From positions 1-49,692 of the forward strand of contig WGER01000056.1 in NCBI GenBank assembly GCA_015492645.1: a stretch of DNA of 49,692 bases, written 5' to 3'. The position numbers and the translations under genes are program-made. The notes beneath the pieces were generated by a model, which did not search any database, was not told the DNA's origin, and was given only the letters and a program-made list of their open reading frames with translations. The DNA comes from Nitrospirota bacterium (lineage in GTDB: Bacteria; Nitrospirota; Thermodesulfovibrionia; Thermodesulfovibrionales; JdFR-85). Numbering within the stretch: the stretch's first letter is position 1; every line of letters starts with the position of its first letter. Positions 22,809-33,695 of the stretch are shown piece after piece.

Positions 22809-24794
22809 CTATAGATTGCTCAGTACAGGGACGTTACTTATTATAAAGTTCATCATACCACCCACAAAAAATGCAATAAAGAAGACAACGGCAGTAACAA
22901 TAAGGGCCACCTTCAGCCCCCGCTCTTTTATTATCATAAAGAAGTTGGCCAGACAAGGAACGAAGAGGGTGATGGTTATTATGCTTACAAGGGTCTGTTG
23001 AGGAGTCAGCAGGCCCTTTTCAGCCATGCTGAAAAGCCCTGCTGCCCCGTAGTCCCTTCTGAGGAAACCCATGAGGAAGAAGCCTGCTGTCTCCTGTGGA
23101 AGCCCCAGCACGCCATGCACTATTGGATACATCGTCTTTTCTATCAAACCGAGAAGCATCATCTTGTCAAGGAGAAAGAGTACAAGGGTGCCAAGAATGA
23201 AGAGGGGGACGGCCTCCTTCAGGTACCACTCTATCCTGCCGAGTGTCTTCAGCAGGACATTGCCTGTCCTTGGGACCCTGAGCGGGGGTATCTCGAGAAA
23301 GAGTTCTGATCTGGAGCCTGGTACCACCCTGGAGGCGAGATAACCTGATACCATCAGGACACCAATTACTGTTCCAAACCATATGAGTGTTGCCTTACCT
23401 GATAGGGACCCCACCATCCCGAGTATTACACCAAGCTGGGCTGAGCAGGGTATTGCAAGGGCGAGCAGGAAGGTGGCTATTATCCTGTCTCTTCTGGTCT
23501 CCAGTATCCTTGTGGTCATGACAGCCATGGTACCACATCCGAGCCCGAGCACCATCGGGAGGATCGCCTTCCCATTCAGTCCTATGAGGTTGAACGCCCT
23601 GTTACTCAGGATCGCCAGTCTCGGCAGATAACCGCTGTCTTCAAGAAGGGAGAAGGCAATAAAGAAGGTGGTTGTTATGGGAAGGATAATCGCTATAGCA
23701 TAGGTTAATGCCATGGTCACAATGCCATACTGCCCAACAAAGAGGTCGTGAATAAACCCGGAAGGGAAGAGGAGTTCCACGGTCTTGATTGTCATCGGGT
23801 TTATATATCTCTCAAAGACCACCCCTTCAAGGAGGTCAACCAGCGTGCCCGCACCAAAGACCCCCACAAACTGATAAAGGCCGTAAAGCACAACAAGCAG
23901 TACTGGTATTCCACCCAAGGGATGCATACTCATCGCCTCAAGGGTCTGCCTGATTGTGCCACCTTTCACCTCTGTCCGTCTGAGGACCTCCCTCACAATC
24001 CCTTCCACCACCTCCACCCGTGCATTGTTTATTATTACTGAAAGGGGTAGCGGGAAGAGTCGCTGACACTCCTCAACAAGGACTTCCAGTTCTTCCACCT
24101 TCTGCTTGGATAGGTTCCTGTTGAGCCATCCCTTCAGGCTTTCATCTCCAGCCAGCACCATCACCGCCAGTGATCTCTTTGACACAGGGGCCTCCGGCAG
24201 TATCTCTTCTATCCTCTTTATATATCCCTCTAATGGTTCAGGATACCTCACCAGTAATTTGGGCACCTTGGGTTCTTTTAGGGCATCCCTGAGTTTCCTC
24301 AGGCCCTTTCTCCTGGGGGCAACAGTGCCGACCACATCTATTCCAAGCATTTCTGAAAGTCCTGCCTTATCAATCTCGATGCCCTTGTCTCTGGCCTCAT
24401 CCTCCATGTTCAGGTCAAGTACAACCGGGATCTGCATCTCTGCAAGTTGTGTCAGCAACATCAGGGTCCTCTTCAGGTTCTTCGAATCAGCCACCTGAAT
24501 CACAGCATAGGGTCTCTCAGACAGGAGTATATCCCTGGTCACCCTCTCGTCTTCACTCATTGGGATCAGACTGTTCACACCAGGGGTATCAATCACCAGG
24601 AACCGCTCCTGGGAGAGTTTCATATTACCCTGAGAGACCTCTACAGTGGTGCCAGGATAGTTTGAGACAGTCACATATCTGCCCGTCAGCAGTCCAAAGA
24701 TGACACTCTTACCCACATTCGGGTTGCCCACTAATACAACCCTTTTTATACCTGTGGCTATCCTTTCCTGTTTGTGGCAGTGCAAGGGAGGCAC
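22809..24794 (-). CDS. feoB: Ferrous iron transporter FeoB
   Basis: A 661-residue protein with an N-terminal G domain (GNPNVGKSVIFGLLTG for G1, the G2 Thr in YPGTT, and DTPGVNSL for G3), a helical GDI domain, and from about residue 300 a polytopic membrane part with the two Gate-like repeats (LPITTTFFIAFSLLEDSGYLPR; GCGTMAVMTTRILETRRDR). It imports Fe(II) across the inner membrane. It is shorter than E. coli FeoB. The predicted start is GTG 24794 without a clear Shine-Dalgarno; a TTG slightly downstream is possible. No feoA lies nearby. A Fur box sits 8-26 bp upstream of the start. Confidence 0.93.
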   Translation of the reverse strand: MPPLHCHKQERIATGIKRVVLVGNPNVGKSVIFGLLTGRYVTVSNYPGTTVEVSQGNMKLSQERFLVIDTPGVNSLIPMSEDERVTRDILLSERPYAVIQVADSKNLKRTLMLLTQLAEMQIPVVLDLNMEDEARDKGIEIDKAGLSEMLGIDVVGTVAPRRKGLRKLRDALKEPKVPKLLVRYPEPLEGYIKRIEEILPEAPVSKRSLAVMVLAGDESLKGWLNRNLSKQKVEELEVLVEECQRLFPLPLSVIINNARVEVVEGIVREVLRRTEVKGGTIRQTLEAMSMHPLGGIPVLLVVLYGLYQFVGVFGAGTLVDLLEGVVFERYINPMTIKTVELLFPSGFIHDLFVGQYGIVTMALTYAIAIILPITTTFFIAFSLLEDSGYLPRLAILSNRAFNLIGLNGKAILPMVLGLGCGTMAVMTTRILETRRDRIIATFLLALAIPCSAQLGVILGMVGSLSGKATLIWFGTVIGVLMVSGYLASRVVPGSRSELFLEIPPLRVPRTGNVLLKTLGRIEWYLKEAVPLFILGTLVLFLLDKMMLLGLIEKTMYPIVHGVLGLPQETAGFFLMGFLRRDYGAAGLFSMAEKGLLTPQQTLVSIITITLFVPCLANFFMIIKERGLKVALIVTAVVFFIAFFVGGMMNFIISNVPVLSNL

Positions 24795-24801
24795 CTTTAT
24801 T

Positions 24802-24820
24802 GAAAATTATTATCAATATC
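24802..24820 (-). promoter_or_regulatory. Fur box upstream of feoB
   Basis: On the minus strand GATATTGATAATAATTTTC matches the consensus arrangement GATAAT-GATAAT-N-ATTATC in 16 of 18 positions. It overlaps the presumed transcription start: TTGACA (24845-24850) with an 18-bp spacer to TAAAAT (24821-24826) lies directly ahead. Repression of feoB by Fe-loaded Fur is the expected outcome. Confidence 0.82.
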
Positions 24821-24850
24821 AATTTTATTATAACACTTTCGTCTCTGTCA
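24821..24850 (-). promoter_or_regulatory. Probable feoB promoter
   Basis: TTGACA and TAAAAT (5 of 6) with an 18-bp spacer on the minus strand, directly upstream of the Fur box and about 30 bp from the feoB start codon. Confidence 0.65.
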
Positions 24851-24863
24851 AGAAGACCGTAAG

Positions 24864-24896
24864 AGGCAGGGACTCCCCACAAGATCAGAGATTTTG
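24864..24896. repeat. Core copy of the dispersed palindromic repeat
   Basis: GGCAGGGACTCCCCACA (from 24866) followed by AGATCAGAGATTTTG matches the centre of the 40551-40671 element read on its minus strand (GGCAGGGGCTCCCCATA, then AAATCAGAGATTTTG) with about four differences in 32 bases. The terminal repeats are absent here, so this is a partial copy in the feoB-ispA intergenic space. Confidence 0.55.
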
Positions 24897-24953
24897 GGTT
24901 CTTCTCCAATTTAGTTGGTTCAGGAAAGGTATTTTTGATCACCCTCATCCCTG

Positions 24954-24976
24954 CCCTCTCCCTTTGAGGGAGAGGG
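24954..24976. repeat. GC-rich hairpin (REP-like)
   Basis: CCCTCTCCC and GGGAGAGGG form a perfect 9-bp stem around a 5-nt loop (TTTGA), preceded by CCCTCATCCCTG. No T-run follows, so it is not a standard terminator. The pattern resembles short hairpin repeats widespread between genes in many Gram-negative genomes. Confidence 0.55.
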
Positions 24977-25011
24977 AGTTTCACAGGAGCAGGAGGTCCA
25001 ATCTCTCCTTC

Positions 25012-25893
25012 TTACTCAACTCTCTGTATGATGTACTGGGCAATTGAAACAAGAGGGGTTGCACTCTCTCCAAAGACCCTGAGTGCCCCGACCGCCTCCC
25101 TGACGAGTTCTTCAGCAGCAGCCCGTGATCTGTCAATCCCATACAGTGACGGATAGGTCATCTTCCCCTTTCTCTGGTCAGAGCCCTTCTTCTTTCCCAT
25201 CCTCTCCTCCTCACCTGTCACATCCAGTATATCGTCTGCTATCTGGAAGGCGAGCCCGATCTTGTCTCCAAAGACACCAAGGGCATCCCTGAGGTGCACA
25301 GGGACATCGGCAAGTATAGCACCTATCCTGACCGAGGCACTGATAAGGGCCCCTGTCTTGTGGGTATGGATGAAAAAGAGCGTGTCAGGCTCCGGTGGTC
25401 TGCCCTCAGAGAGGATATCCTCTGCCTGGCCTCCGACCATACCCCTCGGCCCTGCAGCATCTGCCAGATGTCGGCAGGCCTCGATCAGCCTCTCCGGGGG
25501 GAAGTGCTCACTGTTGAGAAAGATATAAAATGCCTCTGTGAGGAGGGCGTCACCTGCCAGGATGGCCATCGCCTCTCCAAAGACCCTGTGATTTGTGGGC
25601 TTACCCCTCCTGATATCGTCGTTATCCATTGCAGGAAGGTCATCATGGATGAGGGAGTAGGTGTGGATCAACTCCAGTGCTGCTGCCTGTGGCAGTATCT
25701 GTCTATACTCCCCTCCACAGGTCTCATATGAGGCGATCGCGAGGATGGGTCTCAATCTCTTGCCACCAGCGAAAAGTGAGTATGTCATGGATTCATAGAG
25801 TATCTCTGGTTGAAATCTCACACTGAAGTGCTGCCGGAGAAACTCATCGACCGCGTCTCTTCTCTCCTTGATGTATGTCTTGAGATCAAACAC
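25012..25893 (-). CDS. ispA: Polyprenyl (farnesyl/geranylgeranyl) diphosphate synthase
   Basis: A 293-residue short-chain trans-prenyltransferase. FAGGKRLRPIL binds IPP; the first Asp-rich motif is DDLPAMDNDD followed by RRGKPTNH, and the second is QIADDILDVTG with the KKKGSD-KGKMTYPSL stretch after it. It condenses DMAPP or GPP with IPP, supplying isoprenoid precursors. Whether the product is C15 or C20 cannot be fixed by reading alone. It lies 3 bp after guaA, so it is transcribed with the guanine nucleotide genes. Confidence 0.93.
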   Translation of the reverse strand: MFDLKTYIKERRDAVDEFLRQHFSVRFQPEILYESMTYSLFAGGKRLRPILAIASYETCGGEYRQILPQAAALELIHTYSLIHDDLPAMDNDDIRRGKPTNHRVFGEAMAILAGDALLTEAFYIFLNSEHFPPERLIEACRHLADAAGPRGMVGGQAEDILSEGRPPEPDTLFFIHTHKTGALISASVRIGAILADVPVHLRDALGVFGDKIGLAFQIADDILDVTGEEERMGKKKGSDQRKGKMTYPSLYGIDRSRAAAEELVREAVGALRVFGESATPLVSIAQYIIQRVE

Positions 25894-25896
25894 CTC

Positions 25897-27435
25897 TCAT
25901 TCCCACTCAATGGTGCTCGGAGGCTTTGAACTTATATCATACACAACCCTGTTAATCCCCTCCACCTCATTTATTATCCGGTTTGATATCCTCGTCAGCA
26001 ACTCTTCAGGCAATCTGGCCCAGTCTGCTGTCATACCATCCAGACTGGTCACGGCCCTCACAGCAAGGGCGTATTCATATGTCCTGAGGTCTCCCATTAC
26101 ACCCACTGTCCTTACCGGTAGAAGCACGGCAAAGGCCTGCCAGAGTTTTCTGTAATAGCCAGCCCTCTTCACCTCTTCCAGGACAATCGCATCAGCCTCT
26201 CTGAGGATATGGAGTTTCTCTCTTGTCACCTCTCCTATACACCTTATAGCAAGGCCAGGCCCTGGGAAGGGATGTCTCCAGCAGATCTCCTCTGGCAGCC
26301 CAAGTTCCTCTCCAAGGACTCTCACCTCGTCCTTGAACAACTCCCTGAGGGGTTCTATTAACTCGAGGTCCATCACCTCTGGCAGCCCACCCACATTGTG
26401 ATGAGACTTGATGGTAGCTGATGGACCCTTGAATGAGACACTCTCTATCACATCAGGATAAAGTGTTCCCTGGGCAAGGAACCTTACACCCTCTATCTTT
26501 CTCGCCTCTTCTTCGAACACACTAATAAACTCCCTGCCGATCCTCTTCCTCTTCTCCTCAGGATCCACAACACCCTCCAGCAACTTCAGAAATCTCTCCC
26601 GAGCATCCACAAAGTGCAGTTTTATCTGGAAGTGCCTCTGAAAGGTGTCCTTCACCTTCTCAGCCTCCCCCTTTCTCAGGAGCCCGTTGTCCACAAATAT
26701 ACAGGTGAGGTTATCACCTACAGCCCTGTGCACAAGAAGGGCGGTTACAGAGGAGTCTACACCGCCACTGAGGGCACATATCACCTTCCCATCACCCACC
26801 TTCTGTCTGATCTGCTCGGTTGCCCACTGAATAAAGGATGACATCTCCCATTCAGGCCTACAGCCACAGATGTCAATAACAAAATTCTGGATGATTCTCT
26901 TGCCTTCCTCAGTATGGACGACCTCAGGATGGAACTGGAGTGCATATAACCTCCTTTCATGATCCGCCATTGCAGCAATCGGAGAGTTCTCGGTATGGGC
27001 TATTGGCTGGAACCCCCTTGGACACTTGTCAATCCTGTCGGCATGACTCATCCATACCACAGAATGGTCAGTAATACCCCATAGCAGGTCCCTGTCATCA
27101 TCAACAATGATCTCTGCCCTTCCGTATTCCCTCTTCTGTGCCTTTGCCACTTCACCACCAAGCATATATGCCATAACCTGCATACCGTAACATATACCGA
27201 GTACAGGTACACCCAGTTCGAATATTCCGGGCTCTGGCAGTGGAGCATCAGGCTCATAGACACTGGATGGACCACCAGACAGGATTATCCCCTTTGGTTT
27301 AAACTCCCTTATCTTCTCAAGGGGGGTGTCGTAGGGATAAATCTCAGAGTATACCTTACATTCCCGCACCCTTCTCGCAATTAACTGGGTATACTGGGAA
27401 CCAAAATCGAGTACCAGGATCCTGTCTTCAATCAT
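25897..27435 (-). CDS. guaA: GMP synthase (glutamine-hydrolysing)
   Basis: A 512-residue two-domain enzyme. The N-terminal class I amidotransferase has [18 protein letters not shown], the nucleophile Cys in LGICYGMQ and the His in [11 protein letters not shown]. The ATP pyrophosphatase domain has [13 protein letters not shown] and [10 protein letters not shown]. The C-terminal dimerisation domain ends in the invariant PSTIEWE. It converts XMP to GMP. Gaps of only 3 bp to guaB upstream and ispA downstream show an operon guaB-guaA-ispA. Confidence 0.97.
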   Translation of the reverse strand: MIEDRILVLDFGSQYTQLIARRVRECKVYSEIYPYDTPLEKIREFKPKGIILSGGPSSVYEPDAPLPEPGIFELGVPVLGICYGMQVMAYMLGGEVAKAQKREYGRAEIIVDDDRDLLWGITDHSVVWMSHADRIDKCPRGFQPIAHTENSPIAAMADHERRLYALQFHPEVVHTEEGKRIIQNFVIDICGCRPEWEMSSFIQWATEQIRQKVGDGKVICALSGGVDSSVTALLVHRAVGDNLTCIFVDNGLLRKGEAEKVKDTFQRHFQIKLHFVDARERFLKLLEGVVDPEEKRKRIGREFISVFEEEARKIEGVRFLAQGTLYPDVIESVSFKGPSATIKSHHNVGGLPEVMDLELIEPLRELFKDEVRVLGEELGLPEEICWRHPFPGPGLAIRCIGEVTREKLHILREADAIVLEEVKRAGYYRKLWQAFAVLLPVRTVGVMGDLRTYEYALAVRAVTSLDGMTADWARLPEELLTRISNRIINEVEGINRVVYDISSKPPSTIEWE

Positions 27436-27438
27436 GCA

Positions 27439-29172
<1,734 letters not shown>

Positions 29173-30345
29173 ATGATACTCTATCTTGATTGTTCTTCAG
29201 GGATAAGTGGAGACATGTTCCTTGCGGCCCTGATTGACCTCGGGGTCTCAACCGGATGGTTAGAGGAGACACTCCGAAGTTGTATCCCGGAGAGGTTCTC
29301 TATAAGGCAGAAGCGGCTGTTGAGAGGAGGGATCAATGCCAATAGCATTACCGTAAAGGTGCAAAAGGAGAAATCTTCAAGGAAACTGAAGGATATCAGA
29401 AGGCTGATAGAGGGGGCGCCTCTGTCTGAGTGGGTGCAGAAGAAGGCCCTTGAGGTCTTCACCTCCCTGTTTGAAGTAGAGGCAGGGATACATGGGGTAT
29501 CCATCGAGGAGGCCCACCTTCATGAACTGGCAGCAACAGACTGTCTGGTCGATGTCATCGGTGTACTGCTGAGTCTGGAACACCTTGGAGTGAAGGAGGT
29601 GTATGCCTCTTCTGTGAATCTGGGAGGTGGCAGGGTCCAATCAAGCCACGGTATGCTTCCTGTTCCTGCACCTGCAACTGCAGAATTACTGAAGGGGATA
29701 CCCGTCTACTCCAGTACAGAAGAGGCCGAACTAACCACCCCTACAGGGGCTGCACTCTTGAGGGCCCTTGTCATCTCCTTTGGCCCTCTGCCACCTGTTG
29801 TGATAGACAGAATCGGATATGGCGCTGGCACCAGAGAACTCTCAGGGCAGCCAAATATCCTGAGGGCCTTCCTTGGTACACCTGCAGACAGCAGACCCTC
29901 AGAAGGGGAGGAAGAACTGCTGACTGTCTTAGAAACGAATATAGACGATATGAATCCGCAGGTCTATGAGTATCTGATGGAACGACTCCTTGCAGCAGGT
30001 GCCCTTGATGTCTATTTCACCCCAGTGGTTATGAAGAAGTCCCGCCCAGGAGTGCTCATCACTGTCCTGTCACGTGATGAAGATACACCTGTCTTAAAGG
30101 ATATACTGTTTAAAGAGACAACCACACTCGGGGTGAGGTTCCACCAGGTAAGGAGGACCTGTCTCAAAAGGGAGGTGGTGAGGAGGGACACCATCTTTGG
30201 GCCTGTACGGTTTAAGGTCTTCAAGAAAGATGGAAAGACGATCTTTCAGCCTGAATACGAGGATATAAAGACAATAGCCCGGAGGGAAGACCTCCCACTG
30301 CTTGAGGTTATCAGGAGACTCCGGAGACAGGAATCAGAGGAGTGA
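29173..30345 (+). CDS. larC: Nickel insertion / pincer cofactor protein LarC
   Basis: A 390-residue LarC (DUF111) protein encoded in one uninterrupted frame, unlike lactobacilli where larC1 and larC2 are joined by frameshifting. YLDCSSGISGDMFLAALIDLG, HLHELAATDCLVDVIG and LETNIDDMNPQVYEYLMERLL are family motifs. LarC inserts nickel into the pyridinium-dithiocarboxylate cofactor of lactate racemase and related epimerases. Neither larA, larB nor larE lies in the window. No Shine-Dalgarno precedes ATG 29173, because a repeat sequence abuts the start. Confidence 0.92.
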   Translation: MILYLDCSSGISGDMFLAALIDLGVSTGWLEETLRSCIPERFSIRQKRLLRGGINANSITVKVQKEKSSRKLKDIRRLIEGAPLSEWVQKKALEVFTSLFEVEAGIHGVSIEEAHLHELAATDCLVDVIGVLLSLEHLGVKEVYASSVNLGGGRVQSSHGMLPVPAPATAELLKGIPVYSSTEEAELTTPTGAALLRALVISFGPLPPVVIDRIGYGAGTRELSGQPNILRAFLGTPADSRPSEGEEELLTVLETNIDDMNPQVYEYLMERLLAAGALDVYFTPVVMKKSRPGVLITVLSRDEDTPVLKDILFKETTTLGVRFHQVRRTCLKREVVRRDTIFGPVRFKVFKKDGKTIFQPEYEDIKTIARREDLPLLEVIRRLRRQESEE

Positions 30346-30351
30346 GACCTC

Positions 30352-31230
30352 TTACGGGATCACCTTGTTCAATTTATACTCAACAATACCTGTGGCCCCT
30401 GCCTTCTTTAACCTGGGTATGAGGTCCCTGACCAAGGACTCGTCTATCACCACATCTATATCATACCAGCCCTGCTCCGTCAGCATGGATATGGTTGGGG
30501 AGTGCATAGCAGGTAACAGGGAGAGGACCCTCTTGAGGGCCTCTTCAGGCACATTCATCTTCAACCCAACCTTTAATTCTGCCTCAAGGGCACCTTTCAG
30601 GAGCATCACTATGTTCTCCATCTTCTGCCTTTTCCAGGAGTCCTTCCAGGCCTTTCTGTTGGAGATGAACCTGGTGGTAGAAACAAGCACCGTCTCGATC
30701 ACCCTCAGTTTATTGGCCCTCAGTGAGGTCCCTGTCTCGGTGAGTTCCACAATTGCATCGGCGAGATGGGGCGGTTTAACCTCCGTCGCACCCCAGGAAA
30801 AATCCACAATCGCCTTGATCCCCTTGGACCTGAGGAATCGCTTGGTGAATCTCACCAGTTCTGTGGCGATCCTCTTCCCCTCCAGGTCTCTCAGACTCTT
30901 AATCTCAGAGTCCTCAGGCACTGCAACCACCCACCTCACGGGCCTCAACCCCTCCTTTGCATAATTCAGTTGCGCCACCTCCTTCACATTTGCATTCTGT
31001 TCCACAATCCAGTCGTATCCGGTGATCCCGCAGTCAAGGACACCGTTCTCCACATATCTGGGCATCTCCTGGGCCCTGACAAGCATCGCCTTGATCTCCT
31101 GATCATCCACTGTGGGGTAGTAACTCCTGTGAGAGATGTGGAAGTTATATCCTGCCTTTCTGAAGAGATTGAGCGTGGATTCCTGCAGACTTCCCTTCGG
31201 GATACCCAATTTCAACACCCTCTCCTTCAT
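30352..31230 (-). CDS. hisG: ATP phosphoribosyltransferase, long form
   Basis: A 292-residue HisG of the long, self-sufficient type with a C-terminal regulatory domain (about 215-292; [28 protein letters not shown]), so no hisZ is needed. [29 protein letters not shown] and the PRPP loop region [15 protein letters not shown] are visible. It catalyses the first step of histidine synthesis. The start was set at ATG 31230, 4 bp after GGAGG; GTG 31233 is a possible but poorly spaced alternative. It follows the J-domain gene by 9 bp and has no other his gene near it. Its 3' end faces larC with a 6-bp gap. Confidence 0.95.
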   Translation of the reverse strand: MKERVLKLGIPKGSLQESTLNLFRKAGYNFHISHRSYYPTVDDQEIKAMLVRAQEMPRYVENGVLDCGITGYDWIVEQNANVKEVAQLNYAKEGLRPVRWVVAVPEDSEIKSLRDLEGKRIATELVRFTKRFLRSKGIKAIVDFSWGATEVKPPHLADAIVELTETGTSLRANKLRVIETVLVSTTRFISNRKAWKDSWKRQKMENIVMLLKGALEAELKVGLKMNVPEEALKRVLSLLPAMHSPTISMLTEQGWYDIDVVIDESLVRDLIPRLKKAGATGIVEYKLNKVIP

Positions 31231-31239
31231 CACGCCTCC

Positions 31240-32220
31240 TTAACCACCTTTCTTTATCTCAAGAAGCCTTCTGTATGCCTCTGAAAGTTTGATAAACTCA
31301 TCTTTACATCCACCCTTATCAGGGTGGCATCTCTGGGCGAGTCTCCTGTATCTCCTCTTCAGCCCCTTGAGGGTGATCCTCTGAAACTCCTCATTTGTGA
31401 GATTAAGTGTCTTCAGTGCATCAGAAAAGGAGATACCCACCTTTGCAGGAGGTCTTTCAAAATGATAGAAAAAGGGCCTCCTGCCCCTGGGGAATTCATT
31501 GTCAAAATACATTATCACATACTTTTTCAGATAGTTGTTCAGCCTCCCATTTGTATAGTATTCACCCCAGAGTGTGGTATCCTCGTTCAGGCGGCAGACC
31601 TCTTCAATAAATGCCTGATCCACCCTATCCTCCGGTAGCAGAGAGGGATCTCTCAGTGCCTCCCTGAGCCCGGGGAAGTGGCGGCTTAACTGGAAGATGG
31701 TGTAGACATAGGTCTTCAGTTCCGACCGCCTCAGTTTCTTCTCTGATTCATCTATCATGCACTCAATCTCATCCCTTGATTTGTCAAGCAGCCTGTTAAA
31801 GAACCTGTAGGGATACCTGAGGATGTCCTCCTGATTTATTGAGCCAAACCTGATGAAGTGTAGCCGCCTCTTGTCAAAGGGGTGGATTCTCTGCTGCATC
31901 CTGAACAGTTCCTCCCTTGAGTATCTCTTTGTGGATACCTTTCTGTTAGGGGACCTCAGGACCCTCTTCAGTCTCGGATCAACATAGGGCCAGAATAGTG
32001 CCTCGAGTTCAAAGGTGTCAACTGAATGGCCATTGGCCAGGATCGTCAGTTCCACTTCTTCACTTATATAGAAACTGTTCCCACCTGGATAGACAATGTA
32101 CTTGCTCGGGTCAGGTCCTAATTCGAAAAGGACCCTGTTCTTCAATGAACCATGATCATTGTAGGTCTCACAGATATAATAAAGGGTCAGACCCTCTTCT
32201 TCCCTCTTTGAGATATACAT
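31240..32220 (-). CDS. Protein with C-terminal J domain and unrecognised N-terminal region
   Basis: A 326-residue protein. Residues about 258-322 form a J domain with the essential HPD motif in RLAQRCHPDKGGCKDEF, preceded by a basic helix (LKGLKRRYRR), so it should stimulate a DnaK-type ATPase. The first 250 residues match no family I recognise: an N-terminal beta-rich part (LYYICETYNDHG; LGPDPSKYIVYPGG), then helical, charged segments with Arg/Lys-rich stretches. There is no G/F region, zinc finger, signal peptide or membrane segment. Its start shares one base with the LysR stop, and hisG follows by 9 bp. Confidence 0.8.
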   Translation of the reverse strand: MYISKREEEGLTLYYICETYNDHGSLKNRVLFELGPDPSKYIVYPGGNSFYISEEVELTILANGHSVDTFELEALFWPYVDPRLKRVLRSPNRKVSTKRYSREELFRMQQRIHPFDKRRLHFIRFGSINQEDILRYPYRFFNRLLDKSRDEIECMIDESEKKLRRSELKTYVYTIFQLSRHFPGLREALRDPSLLPEDRVDQAFIEEVCRLNEDTTLWGEYYTNGRLNNYLKKYVIMYFDNEFPRGRRPFFYHFERPPAKVGISFSDALKTLNLTNEEFQRITLKGLKRRYRRLAQRCHPDKGGCKDEFIKLSEAYRRLLEIKKGG

Positions 32221-33116
32221 TACACCACCTTTCTGAGGAGAAACCCCCTGAACTCCCTGTACACCCTCGGCAGACTCCTCTTTTTATGAGTAATGAGATA
32301 GAATCTCCTCTGAATACTGAATCCCTCTATCCTGATCTCCTTCAATTCACCTCTGGTGAGTTCATCCCTGACGGCAACCCTGGAGATGTATCCCACACCG
32401 AGGCCCGCCTTTAGGGCCTCACGCACTGCATCAGTACTGCCAAGGGTTGCCACTGTGTTCAGGTCATCAATGTTTATACCCTTAGATTGTAGATATTTCT
32501 CGAATGCCTCCCTTGTGCCTGAGCCCACCTCCCTCATGATAAAGGGAAGGGTCTTCAGGTCTTCCACCCCGAGGTCCGTTATTGCAGGGTCCCTTAAAAC
32601 CTCTGGTCGACAGACGAGAATCACTTCATCTTCTGCCACCTCCTCGTAGTTCAGATCGGCAGGTGTCAGTTTTGCCCCCACCACCCCCATAAGAATCTGA
32701 TGGGTCCGGACCATCTCTGTCACCTTGGCAGTATCTTCGATCACTATCTCAAAGGAGACCCCCTCGTGATGGGCCTTAAACTCTGCTGCAACCGAGGGTA
32801 GCAGATAGGCACCCGGAATGGTACTCGCACCAAGTACAATCTCTCCCCTGATCTGTCTTTCACTGCTCAGGACCTCCTCTTTTAATGCCTCTATCTCATC
32901 CAGCAGTCTGACCGCACCAGTGTATAACCGTTCACCCTCCTCGGTGGGTATCACCGTCCTGCCTATTCTGTCAAAGAGCCGGCAACGGAGTTCTCTTTCT
33001 AAACTCTTGATATGCTCACTGACGGTAGGCTGGCTTAGCCCTACTGCCTCTGCAGCCCTCGAGAAACTCCTCTCCTTATAAACATTCACAAATACCCTTA
33101 ACTGATGAATATCCAT
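32220..33116 (-). CDS. LysR-family transcriptional regulator
   Basis: A 298-residue LTTR. The N-terminal winged helix reads MDIHQLRVFVNVYKERSFS then VGLSQPTVSEHIKSLERE, followed by a periplasmic-binding-like effector domain (IRGEIVLGASTIPGAYLLP; REVGSGTREAFEKYLQ). It resembles the LysR group often found beside selenium or sulfur metabolism genes, but that assignment is tentative. ATG 33116 was chosen over GTG 33134 because the residues match LTTR N-termini and because TATAAT (33123-33128) lies 6 nt ahead, the same leaderless spacing seen at rrf2. The likely operon is lysR, J-domain gene, hisG. It diverges from the pseudopilin genes. Confidence 0.9.
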   Translation of the reverse strand: MDIHQLRVFVNVYKERSFSRAAEAVGLSQPTVSEHIKSLERELRCRLFDRIGRTVIPTEEGERLYTGAVRLLDEIEALKEEVLSSERQIRGEIVLGASTIPGAYLLPSVAAEFKAHHEGVSFEIVIEDTAKVTEMVRTHQILMGVVGAKLTPADLNYEEVAEDEVILVCRPEVLRDPAITDLGVEDLKTLPFIMREVGSGTREAFEKYLQSKGINIDDLNTVATLGSTDAVREALKAGLGVGYISRVAVRDELTRGELKEIRIEGFSIQRRFYLITHKKRSLPRVYREFRGFLLRKVV

Positions 33117-33305
33117 AAATTTATTATAAAACACTCCTGTCCAAAAAGACCTACTTCATACCCCATTCAATCAGGCCCTCAGATGCCGCTGGTACCAATT
33201 GGCGATTCGGACCATACTTCGATTTTCCCTGTCTCTTTCAGGTATAATCTTTTAAATAAATGTAGGGACTTGATCCTTGAAGCAGTGTGACCAGGGGTTG
33301 GAGAT

Positions 33306-33695
33306 TTGAAGATTAAGGTACCTTTTAGTGAGGGGTTTACACTCCTGGAGGTGCTCATAGCAGTGGCAATCCTTGCAGGGGCGGTGGTCACCATCCTCTT
33401 CAGCCTGAACTACCACCTCGACCTTCTGCAGCGGCAGGCCTTTTTGACCGAGGCCACAGAGTTTGCAAAGGAACTCTTTGAGGAGATCTCAGAGGGGACT
33501 ATCCCGCCAGATGGGGAGGTCCCTGACAGCAACCTCCACTACAGGGTCCTGCTTCAGGAAGGGCCTTTGACAGGGATTTACATGGTGGTCTTAGAGGTGG
33601 AGAAAGGGTCAGACACCATTATTATGAAGAGGCTCATAGGAAGAAAGCAGGCAGAGAGACTGATGAAGATCAAGGACACTGGACCCCCTCAATGA
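33306..33695 (+). CDS. Type II secretion / type IV pilin-like minor pseudopilin (GspI-like)
   Basis: A 129-residue prepilin-like protein. A short basic leader ends in SEG-FTLLEVLIAVAIL: prepilin peptidase should cut after Gly and methylate the Phe, and the Glu at +5 is present. A single hydrophobic helix follows, then a small globular domain (LHYRVLLQEGPLTGIYMVVLEV) like GspI. The start is TTG 33306 with AGGGG 8 bp upstream. It overlaps the next pseudopilin by 4 bp. No other gsp genes are nearby, so this is a split minor-pseudopilin pair. Confidence 0.83.
   Translation: MKIKVPFSEGFTLLEVLIAVAILAGAVVTILFSLNYHLDLLQRQAFLTEATEFAKELFEEISEGTIPPDGEVPDSNLHYRVLLQEGPLTGIYMVVLEVEKGSDTIIMKRLIGRKQAERLMKIKDTGPPQ

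Noticed and set aside
24954-24976. Terminator for ispA or feoB
   Set aside because: The hairpin is strong but no T-run follows on either strand, so a repeat is the better call.
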